39,117 bases of DNA from Pseudomonas syringae (GTDB lineage: Bacteria; Pseudomonadota; Gammaproteobacteria; Pseudomonadales; Pseudomonadaceae), in NCBI RefSeq assembly GCF_001698815.1, contig NZ_LGSI01000053.1, forward strand, positions 1 through 39,117, in the 5' to 3' direction. The stretch's first letter is position 1; each line of letters starts with the position of its first letter. The notes beneath the pieces are model-generated. The model was given only the letters and a program-made list of their open reading frames with translations. It did no database searches and was not told where the DNA came from. A program made the translations under genes and the position numbers. Positions 7,991 to 16,523 of the stretch are shown here, piece by piece.

Positions 7991-8899
7991 TCAGTGCAGC
8001 GATTTGGCGGGATACAGCGCGTCCACCAGCACCTGCCAGGCAAAGGGTTCGGCATAGACCAGATCATTGCGGGCCATGCTTTCCACCAGGCCCCGCTGCG
8101 TGGCGACAATCGCCTGGCTCATGTTCGGCCTCACGCCGACATCGGCTGCGGTCTTGGCCACCTCTTCCATTTCCTCGGCTCGTCGACGACCGTGCTCGGC
8201 CACGCGGCTGATCAGATAATGCGGTTGCCGCGCGTTCCAGCCCATGTCCGGGAAACTCTTGTGCAACGACGCCAGAACCATTTCCTCGGCGCCATACTGC
8301 CGAGCCGTCGACAGGCATTCGGTGGTCAGCGCCTCCAGCCCCTTGATCATGATGCTGCGACACATCTTGATCGCCGATGCGACGCCGACGCTGTCCGCCA
8401 CCACTCGCACGTTGAAGCCCAAGGGATCAAGCCAGCGCTGCAAGGCCATCGCGTCTGCACCGCCGAGCAGAATCGGGGTCTGCAAGCGTTGCGGCGGGAC
8501 CGGAGCCATCACTGCTGCATCGATGTAGAGTGCGCCGCTGGACTGCAAGGCGTTGCTGGCGGCCTGCTTGGTGGTGGGCGCTACCGAATTGAGGTCCATG
8601 AATAGCTGACCCGGCTGCATATAACCGGCCAGTCCAGTAGCCACCGCCAGCGCCGAACCTGCCGTGACGGCGGAGATCACCAGCTGCGCGCCCTGCACCG
8701 CTGCGGCTGCCGATTCACAGACTTCAACTTTGGCGCTGGCGGCCTTGGCCAGCAGCGCGTCGCGCCGCAGCGGATCGTCCAACAGACGATCATAAGTACG
8801 CACGCTGACGCCTTGCGCGGCCAGATCCTGGCCAATAATACCGCCGGCCTCGCCGAAACCGATGAGTGCGACAGATGTTAATGGGTTGATGGCAGTCAT
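7991..8899 (-). CDS. NAD(P)-dependent oxidoreductase, DUF1932 C-terminal domain
   Basis: Predicted cytoplasmic dehydrogenase of the 6-phosphogluconate/beta-hydroxyacid dehydrogenase superfamily (302 aa). The N-terminal Rossmann motif is GFGEAGG (residues 14-20), followed by VISAVTAG and FMDLNSVAP. Lys178 in SAIKMCRS is at the position of the catalytic lysine of this superfamily. The C-terminal part (about 190-270, MVLASLHKSFPDMGW, HGRRRAEEMEEVA) matches DUF1932. Its start codon overlaps the symporter stop (ATGA, 8896-8899), so they are co-translated. Position suggests reduction or oxidation of a 2-oxo or 2-hydroxy acid linked to gallate or a related aromatic acid, but the substrate is not known from sequence. 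Confidence 0.85.
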   Translation of the reverse strand: MTAINPLTSVALIGFGEAGGIIGQDLAAQGVSVRTYDRLLDDPLRRDALLAKAASAKVEVCESAAAAVQGAQLVISAVTAGSALAVATGLAGYMQPGQLFMDLNSVAPTTKQAASNALQSSGALYIDAAVMAPVPPQRLQTPILLGGADAMALQRWLDPLGFNVRVVADSVGVASAIKMCRSIMIKGLEALTTECLSTARQYGAEEMVLASLHKSFPDMGWNARQPHYLISRVAEHGRRRAEEMEEVAKTAADVGVRPNMSQAIVATQRGLVESMARNDLVYAEPFAWQVLVDALYPAKSLH

Positions 8900-10200
8900 T
8901 TGGCTGTGTCCTCCAGGGCCAGCTGCGATGCCGGCGCCGTTGATTCAGTGGGGTTTAAATAGGCGTCGAAACGCTGGCGGTCGAACAGGTTTTCCCAGCG
9001 GCAGATAACAAAGACCGCGACGCTGTTGCCGATCACGTTGGTGGTTGAGGTGGCAATCGCCAGCACCCGGTCGATGCCGAACAACAGGCCCAGAGAACCC
9101 AGCGGCAAGACGCGTACCGACTCCAGCGTCGCGGCCAGCTTGATCACCGCGCCGCCCGCGGCACCGGCGCCGCCCTTGGAGGTCAACAACATGACCCCGA
9201 GCAGGCTCAATTGCTGGGCGAAACTCAAACTGGTGTCGGTGGCCTGGGCAAGAAATCCCAACCCGCAGGCCATGTACAGGCAGGCACCATCAATGTTGAA
9301 GCTGTAACCGGCTGGCAGCACGAAGCCGACAACGGCTTCGTCGCAACCGGCCTGGGTCAGTTTGGTTACCAGTTTGGGAAACGCCGCCTCGCTGGACGCG
9401 GTGCCCATGGCAATGATCGCTTCCTCCTTGATGACCCGCAGAATCTTGATGATCGAAAAGCCCGCCAGCGCCGCCACGCTGCCCAGCACCAGAAAGATGA
9501 AAATCAGCACGCTGGCGTAATAGGTGAGGATATAGCGCAGCAGGTAAAGCAGCGTTTGCGAACCGAATCCGCCCACCGCAGCGGCCATCGCACCAAACGC
9601 GCCGATGGGCGAAAGCCGCATGATGTAACCCAGCAGCTTGAAGGTGACGGTCTGCCCCTCGGTAAGCAGGCGCATGCCAACCCAATCCGGCTTGGCGCAC
9701 TGGGCAAGGGCCAGGCCGACCAACACCGACACAAACAACACCGGCAGGATGTCGCCGTCGACAAAGGCTGAAGCCAGGGTTTTCGGGATGATCGACAGGA
9801 AGAAATGCTCAAGACTGAAGCTGCCGCCAGCCATCGCCGCATTGACCGTCGCCGCCTGACCGGCAGCCAGTTGATCGCCCATGTGCGCGTGCAGCCCGTC
9901 GCCAGGACGCACGAGGTTCACCACCGTAAAACCCACGACCATGGCCAGCGTGCTGACCACTTCGAAATAGATCAGGGTCTTGATACCGATGCGCCCCAGC
10001 CGACGAAAATCGCCGATATGAGCGATGCCGTGGACCACCGTGAAAAAAATGATCGGTCCCAGCAGCATCTTCAGCAACGCGATGAAGGCAGTGCCCAGCG
10101 GTTTCATTTTTACGGCGATTTCAGGTGCCAGAAGGCCCAGCGCGATGGCCAGCGCCATGGCGATGAGCACCTGAATGTAAAGCTTTGCGAGTAGTTTCAT
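8896..10200 (-). CDS. DctA-like dicarboxylate/amino acid:cation symporter
   Basis: Inner-membrane symporter of the DAACS family (434 aa, eight helices plus two re-entrant loops). Features are the KPLGTAFIALLKMLLGPIIFFT segment, the serine-rich re-entrant loop MGTASSEAAFPKLV, and the conserved GYSFNIDGACLY motif that coordinates substrate and cation. It closely resembles DctA, the uptake carrier for succinate, fumarate and malate. Here it sits between an MFS permease and a DUF1932 oxidoreductase next to gal genes, so it may carry a dicarboxylate derived from aromatic-ring cleavage. I set the start at 10200 (MKLLAKLYIQV, the family's usual N-terminus). The leader contains a 7-bp-stem hairpin with an A-rich Crc-like loop (10207-10230). 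Confidence 0.88.
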   Translation of the reverse strand: MKLLAKLYIQVLIAMALAIALGLLAPEIAVKMKPLGTAFIALLKMLLGPIIFFTVVHGIAHIGDFRRLGRIGIKTLIYFEVVSTLAMVVGFTVVNLVRPGDGLHAHMGDQLAAGQAATVNAAMAGGSFSLEHFFLSIIPKTLASAFVDGDILPVLFVSVLVGLALAQCAKPDWVGMRLLTEGQTVTFKLLGYIMRLSPIGAFGAMAAAVGGFGSQTLLYLLRYILTYYASVLIFIFLVLGSVAALAGFSIIKILRVIKEEAIIAMGTASSEAAFPKLVTKLTQAGCDEAVVGFVLPAGYSFNIDGACLYMACGLGFLAQATDTSLSFAQQLSLLGVMLLTSKGGAGAAGGAVIKLAATLESVRVLPLGSLGLLFGIDRVLAIATSTTNVIGNSVAVFVICRWENLFDRQRFDAYLNPTESTAPASQLALEDTAK

Positions 10201-10206
10201 GAGGCT

Positions 10207-10230
10207 CTCGGCATTGTTTTTATTGCCGAG
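10207..10230 (-). promoter_or_regulatory. Leader hairpin with Crc/Hfq motif in its loop (symporter)
   Basis: Perfect 7-bp inverted repeat CTCGGCA / TGCCGAG with a 10-nt loop. On the minus strand the loop region contains overlapping AATAAAAA and AAAAACAA (10214-10224), both exact AANAANAA matches. The 3' arm carries the GAGAG closest to the symporter start, so the hairpin could hide the ribosome-binding site. Confidence 0.55.
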
Positions 10231-10266
10231 AAGGGTGGCACGTGCGGCCAACCCCGGATAATGCGT

Positions 10267-11565
10267 TCAGCTTGAACTGCTATACCTTTCCTTTATAACT
10301 GGATCGGCCAATCCGACTGGTTCAGGCGCTGCGCTCTCCACCGCTGTCATATCAACCCCGGTTGCATTCGGCAGACACAACGCGGCCAGAAAGCCGATCA
10401 GGTATGAGCCGATGGCGAAAGAGCCCATGGCCACGGGCAGGCTCATGTGAATCGACGCGAAGCCCACTGCCGCAGGCATGATCGAACCGAAACCCCGACC
10501 GAAGCTGGTACAGAACCCTGCGCCATTGGCGCGCATGCGGGTCGGGTAAAGTTCCGAGAACGTCAGCGGCAGACCCGACGCCAATCCACCCTGAAAAGCG
10601 CCCAGCAACAGGCCCAACGCGAGGATCACGTTCATGCTGATATCGGCGAACATGTACACCGACACCACAATCGCCTGACACACCAGAAACAACATGAACG
10701 CCCTGCCCCGGCCAATCCGGTCGCTGAGCAGACCATAGATGAACGGGCCCAGCAGCGAGCCGACGATGTTTACAGCCAGATACCCCGAAGTGGACGCGAT
10801 GGGCAGGTTGAGCACCGTGCGCATATAGGTCGGCAGCCAGGTGATCATGATGTACGCGCCACCAAAGATACCGCTGGCCAGCACGGTGCTGATAATCGTG
10901 ACGCGACGGTGCTCGGCAGCGAAAATCGCCCGCACGTCGATGGGTTTGTGGAGTTTGCGGGTCTGATTGAAGGCAGCGGACTCCGGCACCAGGCGCCGGA
11001 TGAACCAGATCAGCAATGCGGGCAACAAACCAATGGCGAAAAATGCCCGCCAGGCGATGTCTTCCGGCAGGAAGTTGAACAGCACCGGCATGGTCGCCAG
11101 TGAAATCGCGTAACCCACCGCGTAGCCGCTCTGCACCGAAGCGGCCACGCGACCGCGCAATGCAGGCTTGATCGCTTCGCTGATCAGTACCGCACCGACC
11201 ACCGCTTCGCCGCCGTAACCGATGCCTTGCAGAAAGCGCACAGGGAGGAAACTCCAGAAGCCGGTGCAGAACGCACCCATGCAGGTGAAGATCGCCACCC
11301 ACAACACGGTGCCCTGCATGACCTTGATCCGGCCATAACGGTCGGCCAGCATCCCCGCGCCCCAGCCGCCCAATGCACTGCCGATCAAGGACACCGACCC
11401 CAGCAACCCGGCATCGGACTTGCTCAGGCTAAGCACCGACAGCAATACCGGCATCATCAGCGCGAAGATGGTCGAGTCCATGGAGTCGAGGGTAAATCCA
11501 CCGAAACAGGCCCAGTACGTGCGCTTCTCGGTGGACGTCAGATCGGAATACCAACCCAGTCGCAT
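10267..11565 (-). CDS. MFS transporter (aromatic/organic acid type)
   Basis: Inner-membrane permease of the major facilitator superfamily (432 aa, about 12 helices). It shows the GGFTLDSMDSTIFALMMP helix 1 of the acid-transporter branch, loop motif GMLADRYGRIKVM, QGIGYGGEAVVGAVLISE in helix 4, and LLSDRIGRGRAF in the second half. It is the first gene of a minus-strand run: MFS permease, symporter, oxidoreductase, then galT and galA. It is clearly related to, but different from, GalT, so the locus has two MFS carriers of the same broad class. The substrate is unknown, and a plant-derived aromatic acid or a sugar acid are both possible. The leader has a Shine-Dalgarno-masking inverted repeat with an A-rich Crc-like motif. 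Confidence 0.85.
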   Translation of the reverse strand: MRLGWYSDLTSTEKRTYWACFGGFTLDSMDSTIFALMMPVLLSVLSLSKSDAGLLGSVSLIGSALGGWGAGMLADRYGRIKVMQGTVLWVAIFTCMGAFCTGFWSFLPVRFLQGIGYGGEAVVGAVLISEAIKPALRGRVAASVQSGYAVGYAISLATMPVLFNFLPEDIAWRAFFAIGLLPALLIWFIRRLVPESAAFNQTRKLHKPIDVRAIFAAEHRRVTIISTVLASGIFGGAYIMITWLPTYMRTVLNLPIASTSGYLAVNIVGSLLGPFIYGLLSDRIGRGRAFMLFLVCQAIVVSVYMFADISMNVILALGLLLGAFQGGLASGLPLTFSELYPTRMRANGAGFCTSFGRGFGSIMPAAVGFASIHMSLPVAMGSFAIGSYLIGFLAALCLPNATGVDMTAVESAAPEPVGLADPVIKERYSSSS

Positions 11566-11573
11566 ATGCTCAT

Positions 11574-11595
11574 CCTTATTTTTATGGCAATAAGG
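11574..11595 (-). promoter_or_regulatory. Leader hairpin with Crc/Hfq motif (MFS gene)
   Basis: Perfect 7-bp inverted repeat CCTTATT / AATAAGG with an 8-nt loop, 9 nt upstream of the ATG at 11565. On the minus strand AAAAATAA (11576-11583) is an exact AANAANAA match, and the adjacent AAGGA is the Shine-Dalgarno, which lies in the 3' arm. The arrangement parallels that of the downstream symporter. Confidence 0.55.
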
Positions 11596-11701
11596 ACGAG
11601 GTTACCGGGATAGATGCTGCTGCCTGGCGCGAAAGCTTTATCGAGCCCACGCTATTGTTTATATCGCTCTCCTTACACGCACGAAGCTTACGCAGCGTCC
11701 G

Positions 11702-12089
11702 CTGGAGCGAGGCTTGCCCGCGAACCAGACGCCTCGGTGGACCAGACACCGCGCGGTATCGTTCTTCCCGGACAAGTCCGGTCCTACCGGGCCGATACAA
11801 AACCGGCAGGGAGGGACTAGACCCCGAGAGGCAGGCCCGGCTAACCCAAATCTACCTGACCCAACTCGATAGCCTGTGCCGACGCGGTTTTGTTGGAGCG
11901 AGGCTTGCCCGCGCATCAGTCGCCTCGGTGAGTCAGACCCACCGCGTTATCGTTTTTCCCGGACAAGTCCGGTCCTACCGGGCCGATGCAAAACTGGTAG
12001 GAGGGGACTTGTCCCCGAGAGGCAGACCCGGCTAACCCAAATCTACCTGACCCAACTCGATAGCCTGCGCCGACGCGGTTTTGTTGGAA
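11702..12089. repeat. Tandem duplication (191-bp period) with REP cores
   Basis: Two diverged copies start at about 11703 and 11894, and a third begins but stops at 12089. Each holds a REP core GGAGCGAGGCTTGCCCGCG, a second palindromic element GGACAAGTCCGGTCCTACCG, and an identical 60-nt 3' part ending GACGCGGTTTTGTTGGA. The stretch 11596-12099 between two gene ends has no convincing coding capacity. Confidence 0.9.
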
Positions 12090-12099
12090 CGCATTTCAA

Positions 12100-12624
12100 T
12101 CAGTGCGGGTCTTTGACCGCCTCAATCCATGCCGGATCAAGCCGAGTTTGCTCCGGGCTGATGCTCAAGGCTGTCATGCGTTCCTTGTGTTGCTCGCTAT
12201 CCCTGAGCAGCTCGCTGTGGGCGCCGGTATTGCCATCGAGCTCATGCATTTGCGCCAGCGCCAGATGGTAGAAGCGTAGCAGTTTGATCGCCGCCGGATC
12301 ATCGGCCGCCACGCCGGACTTTATGTGGTGCATGACGTTGGTAATGCGCATCAGGTTGCGTTTGAGTTGCCAACCGTAGACCGCCGCCGCCATCCACGGC
12401 TGTGGCCAGAATATGAAGCGAACCAAGGCAATCATCAGCAGCAACGCGACGATAACGCCTCCCAGGTTCAGGCTGAAATTATCGCCATCGGGCACACCGA
12501 ACAGGTGCACCGCGAGGCTGGAAAGCGCCATGGCCAGCACCGCGAAGGTCACGGCGATGATCAGCGTGCTGCGTCGCGTCTGGCTGCGGTAGGTTTGTGG
12601 GTTCAGCGGTTTGATCTCGAACAT
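12100..12624 (-). CDS. DUF3087 family membrane protein
   Basis: Small inner-membrane protein (174 aa) of the DUF3087 family. The start MFEIKPLNPQTYRSQTRRST is the usual N-terminus of the family, which is why I chose the ATG at 12624 over longer frames. Two hydrophobic helices (about 22-42 and 55-75) are followed by a cytoplasmic helical domain with LLRFYHLALAQMHELDGNT and a polar C-terminus. No function is known to me. It lies downstream of a REP block and 140 nt after the copper receptor gene, on the same strand but upstream in map order. No operon partner is evident. Confidence 0.8.
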   Translation of the reverse strand: MFEIKPLNPQTYRSQTRRSTLIIAVTFAVLAMALSSLAVHLFGVPDGDNFSLNLGGVIVALLLMIALVRFIFWPQPWMAAAVYGWQLKRNLMRITNVMHHIKSGVAADDPAAIKLLRFYHLALAQMHELDGNTGAHSELLRDSEQHKERMTALSISPEQTRLDPAWIEAVKDPH

Positions 12625-12763
12625 CACACTTGTGGATTCCGTGGTGGTTGGCAGGAGCGGCAAGCGGGGCATTATCAACGCTAAACGATGCATTACACAG
12701 CTGATGCGCCACCGCCCGCTTGTCGCCGGTCACTGAAGATGCCGAAACATCAATGATCGTTGT

Positions 12764-14887
12764 CTAGAAACTGAAATCCACCTTGGTCCACAAGGTACGC
12801 CCTGGCTCGTTGAGCGCCCGGTCGCCGGCAAACCCGAAGCCAGCGTCGCCCGCCAGATTCAGATGTTCGGTGTAGTTCTTGTCGAACAGATTGTCTACGC
12901 CGGCGCTGACTTTCAGCTGCTTGCTCAGCTTGTAGCTGCCATTGAGCGAGAACACCCCAAAACCGGCGCTCTTGCCAAAGTCCTGGCCGACCACGTTACC
13001 CTTGCCTTCGGCGACCCGGTTTTGCTCTGCCACCAGCCGCCATAACGCCCCGGCACTCCACAGCTCACGCTCATAGGTCAAACCGAGCTTGCCTTCCAGT
13101 GGCGGCATTTGCGGCAGCGCCTGTCCATCCGAACTGTTCTTGCCCCAGGCATAAGCCAGTGTCGCGTCGGTTTTCCAGTTGGCATCCAGACGATAGGCGA
13201 AGCCCAATTCGCCGCCCATGATCCGTGCGTCCACGTTGGACACCTGGGATGTCGTGGTACCCATCATGTTGGTGCTGTAGTCAAACAGAATGAAGTCGCG
13301 CACCTGCCCCACATAGCCGGACGCCCAGGCCTGCAAATCGTCACCGTTGTACTGTGCGCCGAAGTCCAGCTGGGTGGTTTTCTCGGGCTTTATGCCGTCG
13401 AAGGCGTTGCGGGTGCCGCTCGGCCCACTATCGGGGGAAAACAGCTCCCAGTAATCAGGAAAACGCTGCACATGACCGATGCCGGCGTACAAGGTCGTGG
13501 GCGAGTCCGCAAGATCGTATTCGTAACGGACGAAACCACTGGGCAAGGTGTCGGACCGGGTATCGTCGGCCGTGGGGTTGGTCACTTGGGTAGACATGCT
13601 GCGCAGAGTATCGCGGTAATCCTTGGCCGAGGCCCGATCCAGACGAGCGCCGCCGACCACCCGGCGACGCTCGGCAGCGAACCAGGTCATTTCGGCAAAG
13701 CCGCCGTAGTCGTGCTCTACCGCATCGGTATTCCAGGCCACGGCGTCCGCGTCGGTATAGAACGCGGTCATCATGTTGTAGGTGGAATTACGTGTGCGAT
13801 GTTCGCTGCGCATGGCGTCGACGCCGGTCACCAGCTCCACGTCGGCCCATTTCCAGGTGGAGGCCAGACGCGTGCCAAGGGTTCGTCGATCGACCTGCGA
13901 AGCCATGGGCATGCTCATCATGCTGCTGGGGTCGGGTGTGCGCAGCCGAAAGTTGTCCATGATGTGGTCGGCATAGTTGTAGTAGACCTGCGCTTCCAGC
14001 TTATCCAGCACACCGCCGAGGTTACGCTTCTCGAAGCGCAGTCCGAGGCTTTCGCGGGCCAGTTGCGAGCTGTCCATGCCCCGGCCACCCAGACGCGCCT
14101 CGCCATTGCCCTTGCCCGCCGTGAATTCAAGCAGCGTATCGGCATCCGGCGTCCAGCCCAGCGCGATGTCAGTATTCCATTTGTCCCAGCGCGACGGCAC
14201 CGTATTGCCGCCGCCATCCTTGTAGTCATCGGCACGAGACTGATTGCCCACCATGCGCAGATAACCTTGCGGTCCGCCCACCGCACCATCGAGCACCTTG
14301 TCGAAGCGCCCGTTGGAGCCCACCAGCACGCTGCCGTCAAGACGACTGCCCAGCTCGCCGAAATGCTCGGGACCGCGCTCGAACAGCACCGTCCCGGCTG
14401 AAGCTCCCGGCCCCCATTGCACACTTTGCGGGCCTTTGATCACGGTCAGTTTGTCGAAGGTTTCCGGAGCGATATAGGAGCTGGGCGCGTCCATGCGCGC
14501 CGGGCAGGCACCCAGCATCAGCCCGCCATTGGTGCGCAGGTTCAATCGCGAGCCGAACATGCCACGCAGTACCGGATCGCCGTTGGAGCCGCCGCTGCGA
14601 ATCGCGGAAAAACCCGGGATGGTCTTCAGATAGTCAGTGCCGTCGCTGGCCGGTACTGGCTGACGCGCTTCCTTCGGGTTGGTGACGATGGTCAGCGGCG
14701 AGCTCTGTTGCACGGCGGTGATGACCACGGGCGACAAGTCCAGCGGCGCCGTCGCCGGTTCTCTGTCAGTGGGTGCAGCGTGAACAATGCCTGGCAATGT
14801 CAGGCCGAGAAACAGTCCAAAGGCGTGACGCCAGCGTAGACGGGGTAGATCCAGGTGAAAGGCAGGCTCGTTCTGAGTCGAGTACAT
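12764..14887 (-). CDS. oprC: TonB-dependent copper receptor (OprC)
   Basis: Outer-membrane TonB-dependent receptor of the copper-specific OprC family (707 aa). An N-terminal signal peptide ends near IVHAAP. The plug follows, with the TonB-box-like LSPVVITAV, DGTDYLKTIPGFSAIRSGG, NGDPVLRGMFGSRLNLRTNG and the GACPARMDAP segment that carries the Cys and Met used for copper in OprC. The beta-barrel ends with the canonical aromatic C-terminus (LWTKVDFSF). A methionine-rich loop, SSMMSMPMASQ, is consistent with Cu(I) binding. The ATG at 14887 gives a sensible signal peptide. It is preceded by the DUF2946 gene (gap 120 nt), a pairing common in Pseudomonas copper loci. Confidence 0.93.
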   Translation of the reverse strand: MYSTQNEPAFHLDLPRLRWRHAFGLFLGLTLPGIVHAAPTDREPATAPLDLSPVVITAVQQSSPLTIVTNPKEARQPVPASDGTDYLKTIPGFSAIRSGGSNGDPVLRGMFGSRLNLRTNGGLMLGACPARMDAPSSYIAPETFDKLTVIKGPQSVQWGPGASAGTVLFERGPEHFGELGSRLDGSVLVGSNGRFDKVLDGAVGGPQGYLRMVGNQSRADDYKDGGGNTVPSRWDKWNTDIALGWTPDADTLLEFTAGKGNGEARLGGRGMDSSQLARESLGLRFEKRNLGGVLDKLEAQVYYNYADHIMDNFRLRTPDPSSMMSMPMASQVDRRTLGTRLASTWKWADVELVTGVDAMRSEHRTRNSTYNMMTAFYTDADAVAWNTDAVEHDYGGFAEMTWFAAERRRVVGGARLDRASAKDYRDTLRSMSTQVTNPTADDTRSDTLPSGFVRYEYDLADSPTTLYAGIGHVQRFPDYWELFSPDSGPSGTRNAFDGIKPEKTTQLDFGAQYNGDDLQAWASGYVGQVRDFILFDYSTNMMGTTTSQVSNVDARIMGGELGFAYRLDANWKTDATLAYAWGKNSSDGQALPQMPPLEGKLGLTYERELWSAGALWRLVAEQNRVAEGKGNVVGQDFGKSAGFGVFSLNGSYKLSKQLKVSAGVDNLFDKNYTEHLNLAGDAGFGFAGDRALNEPGRTLWTKVDFSF

Positions 14888-15007
14888 AAAGACATCCGAT
14901 GAAAAGTCAGGTGGTGGCTGCCAGCAAAACGTCAAACAGCGCACGCACAGACTGGCGTCGGCGCATGGGTCGATTGATTGTTGTTCAGCAGCGGATGGCA
15001 GTGACGT

Positions 15008-15508
15008 TCAGCGAAAGGAGAATGGCGGTGCCCGGCTCCGAGCGCCTGGAAACACCGGTGCGCGGACTTGCTGCGGGGTAAACGAGGTTGCCAGGAACGT
15101 CGCCGGCACGATGCCCAGCGGCGCGACAATCAGGTTGGATTCGATGAGTGGTGGATGCTGGAACAGCAGCGTGCAATAGCCGCACTTTTCCCAGATGACC
15201 AAATCATGATGACCGCCCGGCGAGGCAGGCTTTGAAACCTGCGCCATGCCCGGCATGTCTTCGCAGGTCATGTCGTGGGCCATCGGCGCGCCCATGCCAT
15301 GGGCCATGCTCGCGCCTTGGGAAATCAGCGGGCCGATGAAGATCATCAGCATGGCGAATATGCCCAGCCAGGCGCCGATACCGTGCCGACTGCCCGTGCC
15401 TGCGCGGCCCTTGATCAATCCCCTGCGCAGGTTTTCAACGCCACGTGTGCCCGTTGCCGAGGACTGATGCCTGGCATTGAGTAATCGGTGGATGGCAGGG
15501 ACGTTCAT
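15008..15508 (-). CDS. DUF2946 family protein, copper-associated
   Basis: Exported or membrane-anchored small protein (166 aa). After a basic N-terminus, a hydrophobic helix (about 45-62, WLGIFAMLMIFIGPLIS) is followed by a Met/His-rich segment (AHGMGAPMAHDMTCEDMPGM), a CGYC motif and FQHPPL. Cys-x-x-Cys together with Met and His residues suggests metal binding, and DUF2946 genes often sit next to the OprC receptor as here. I place the start at 15508 by family resemblance. The Shine-Dalgarno is weak, so a nearby start is possible. Role in copper handling is inferred from neighbourhood and composition. Confidence 0.75.
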   Translation of the reverse strand: MNVPAIHRLLNARHQSSATGTRGVENLRRGLIKGRAGTGSRHGIGAWLGIFAMLMIFIGPLISQGASMAHGMGAPMAHDMTCEDMPGMAQVSKPASPGGHHDLVIWEKCGYCTLLFQHPPLIESNLIVAPLGIVPATFLATSFTPQQVRAPVFPGARSRAPPFSFR

Positions 15509-15640
15509 GGCCGGGAAATGTAACACCGCTGCTACAGGTTCAACATCGCCCGGCAAACGCTTTGCGCAGTGTCGATTCACCCCGATCCGCGCAACGCCAC
15601 GGCGGACAAGCGCTGCGTCGTGCCTTGCGACATAAGCGCA

Positions 15641-15663
15641 CAGCGGGGAACTTTTCCGCTGTC
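15641..15663. repeat. Inverted repeat upstream of the DUF2946-oprC genes
   Basis: ACAGCGG and CCGCTGT form perfect 7-bp arms around a 9-nt spacer. It lies in the 294-bp gap between the divergent DUF2946 and DJ-1/PfpI genes, where otherwise I see no gene. It may be an operator or a hairpin. Confidence 0.35.
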
Positions 15664-15802
15664 TTGCCGACGGCGTGGCCTTCTTTTGAAGTCAGACACA
15701 TGATGTTGAACGTCTGTGCCAATACGCTTTCAGAGTCCTTGTTAGTTCTTTATCACCGAGCGCGACAGCAATTTCGCGCTCCCCAAGACGAGATGCCTGC
15801 AC

Positions 15803-16477
15803 ATGAAAATTCTGATGGTTCTCACCTCCCACGACCAGTTGGGCGACACCGGCAAAAAAACCGGCTTCTGGCTGGAAGAATTCGCGGCACCGTATTTCAT
15901 CTTCAAGGACGCGGGCGCGCAACTGACCCTCGCCTCGCCCAAAGGTGGTCAGCCGCCCCTTGATCCGAAAAGCGACGAGCCAGACGCGCAAACTGAAGCC
16001 ACCGAACGCTTCCGCAAAGACCCCAACGCCCAGGCCGCACTGTCCAGCACCTTGCACCTGCAAGACGTGAAAGCCAGTGACTTTGATGCGGTGTTCTACC
16101 CCGGTGGCCATGGCCCACTATGGGATCTGGCTGAAGACCCGCATTCCATCGCCCTGATCGAAGCCTTTCAGACCGCAGGCAAGCCAGTCGCTGCCGTTTG
16201 CCACGCCCCCGGCGTGCTGCGCCACGTGAAAGCCGCCGATGGTCAGCCGCTGGTCAAAGGCAAGCGCGTCACCGGCTTTACCAATACTGAAGAAGAGGCA
16301 GTCGGCTTGACCGATGTCGTGCCATTTCTGGTGGAAGACATGCTCAAGGCCAACGGCGGCGACTATTCCAAGGCCGGGGATTGGGCCAGCTACGTGGTGG
16401 AAGATGGCCTGCTGATCACCGGGCAGAATCCATCGTCTTCAGAGGCAACTGCGCAGGCGTTGTTGCAGCGTTTGTAA
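15803..16477 (+). CDS. DJ-1/PfpI (Hsp31-like) type 1 glutamine amidotransferase domain protein
   Basis: Cytoplasmic protein of the DJ-1/PfpI superfamily (224 aa), in the branch that resembles small Hsp31-like glyoxalase III/deglycase proteins. The nucleophile elbow AAVCHAPG has Cys133 and His134. An acidic residue in GFWLEEF (Glu25 or Glu26) would complete the site, and YPGGHGPLWDL (100-109) is the conserved glycine loop. Such proteins detoxify methylglyoxal or protect proteins under stress. The precise activity cannot be told from sequence. Transcribed alone and convergent with an MFS gene, with a bidirectional terminator in the 46-nt gap. Confidence 0.88.
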   Translation: MKILMVLTSHDQLGDTGKKTGFWLEEFAAPYFIFKDAGAQLTLASPKGGQPPLDPKSDEPDAQTEATERFRKDPNAQAALSSTLHLQDVKASDFDAVFYPGGHGPLWDLAEDPHSIALIEAFQTAGKPVAAVCHAPGVLRHVKAADGQPLVKGKRVTGFTNTEEEAVGLTDVVPFLVEDMLKANGGDYSKAGDWASYVVEDGLLITGQNPSSSEATAQALLQRL

Positions 16478-16480
16478 CGC

Positions 16481-16509
16481 AAAAAGCCCCGATTTACGGA
16501 GCTTTTTTT
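16481..16509. terminator. Bidirectional Rho-independent terminator
   Basis: AAAAAGC pairs with GCTTTTT, continuing after one mismatch as CCG/CGG around the loop ATTTA. The T-run follows the stem on both strands, so it serves the convergent DJ-1 and MFS genes. Confidence 0.85.
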
Positions 16510-16523
16510 CAAACCCGAAAGGC

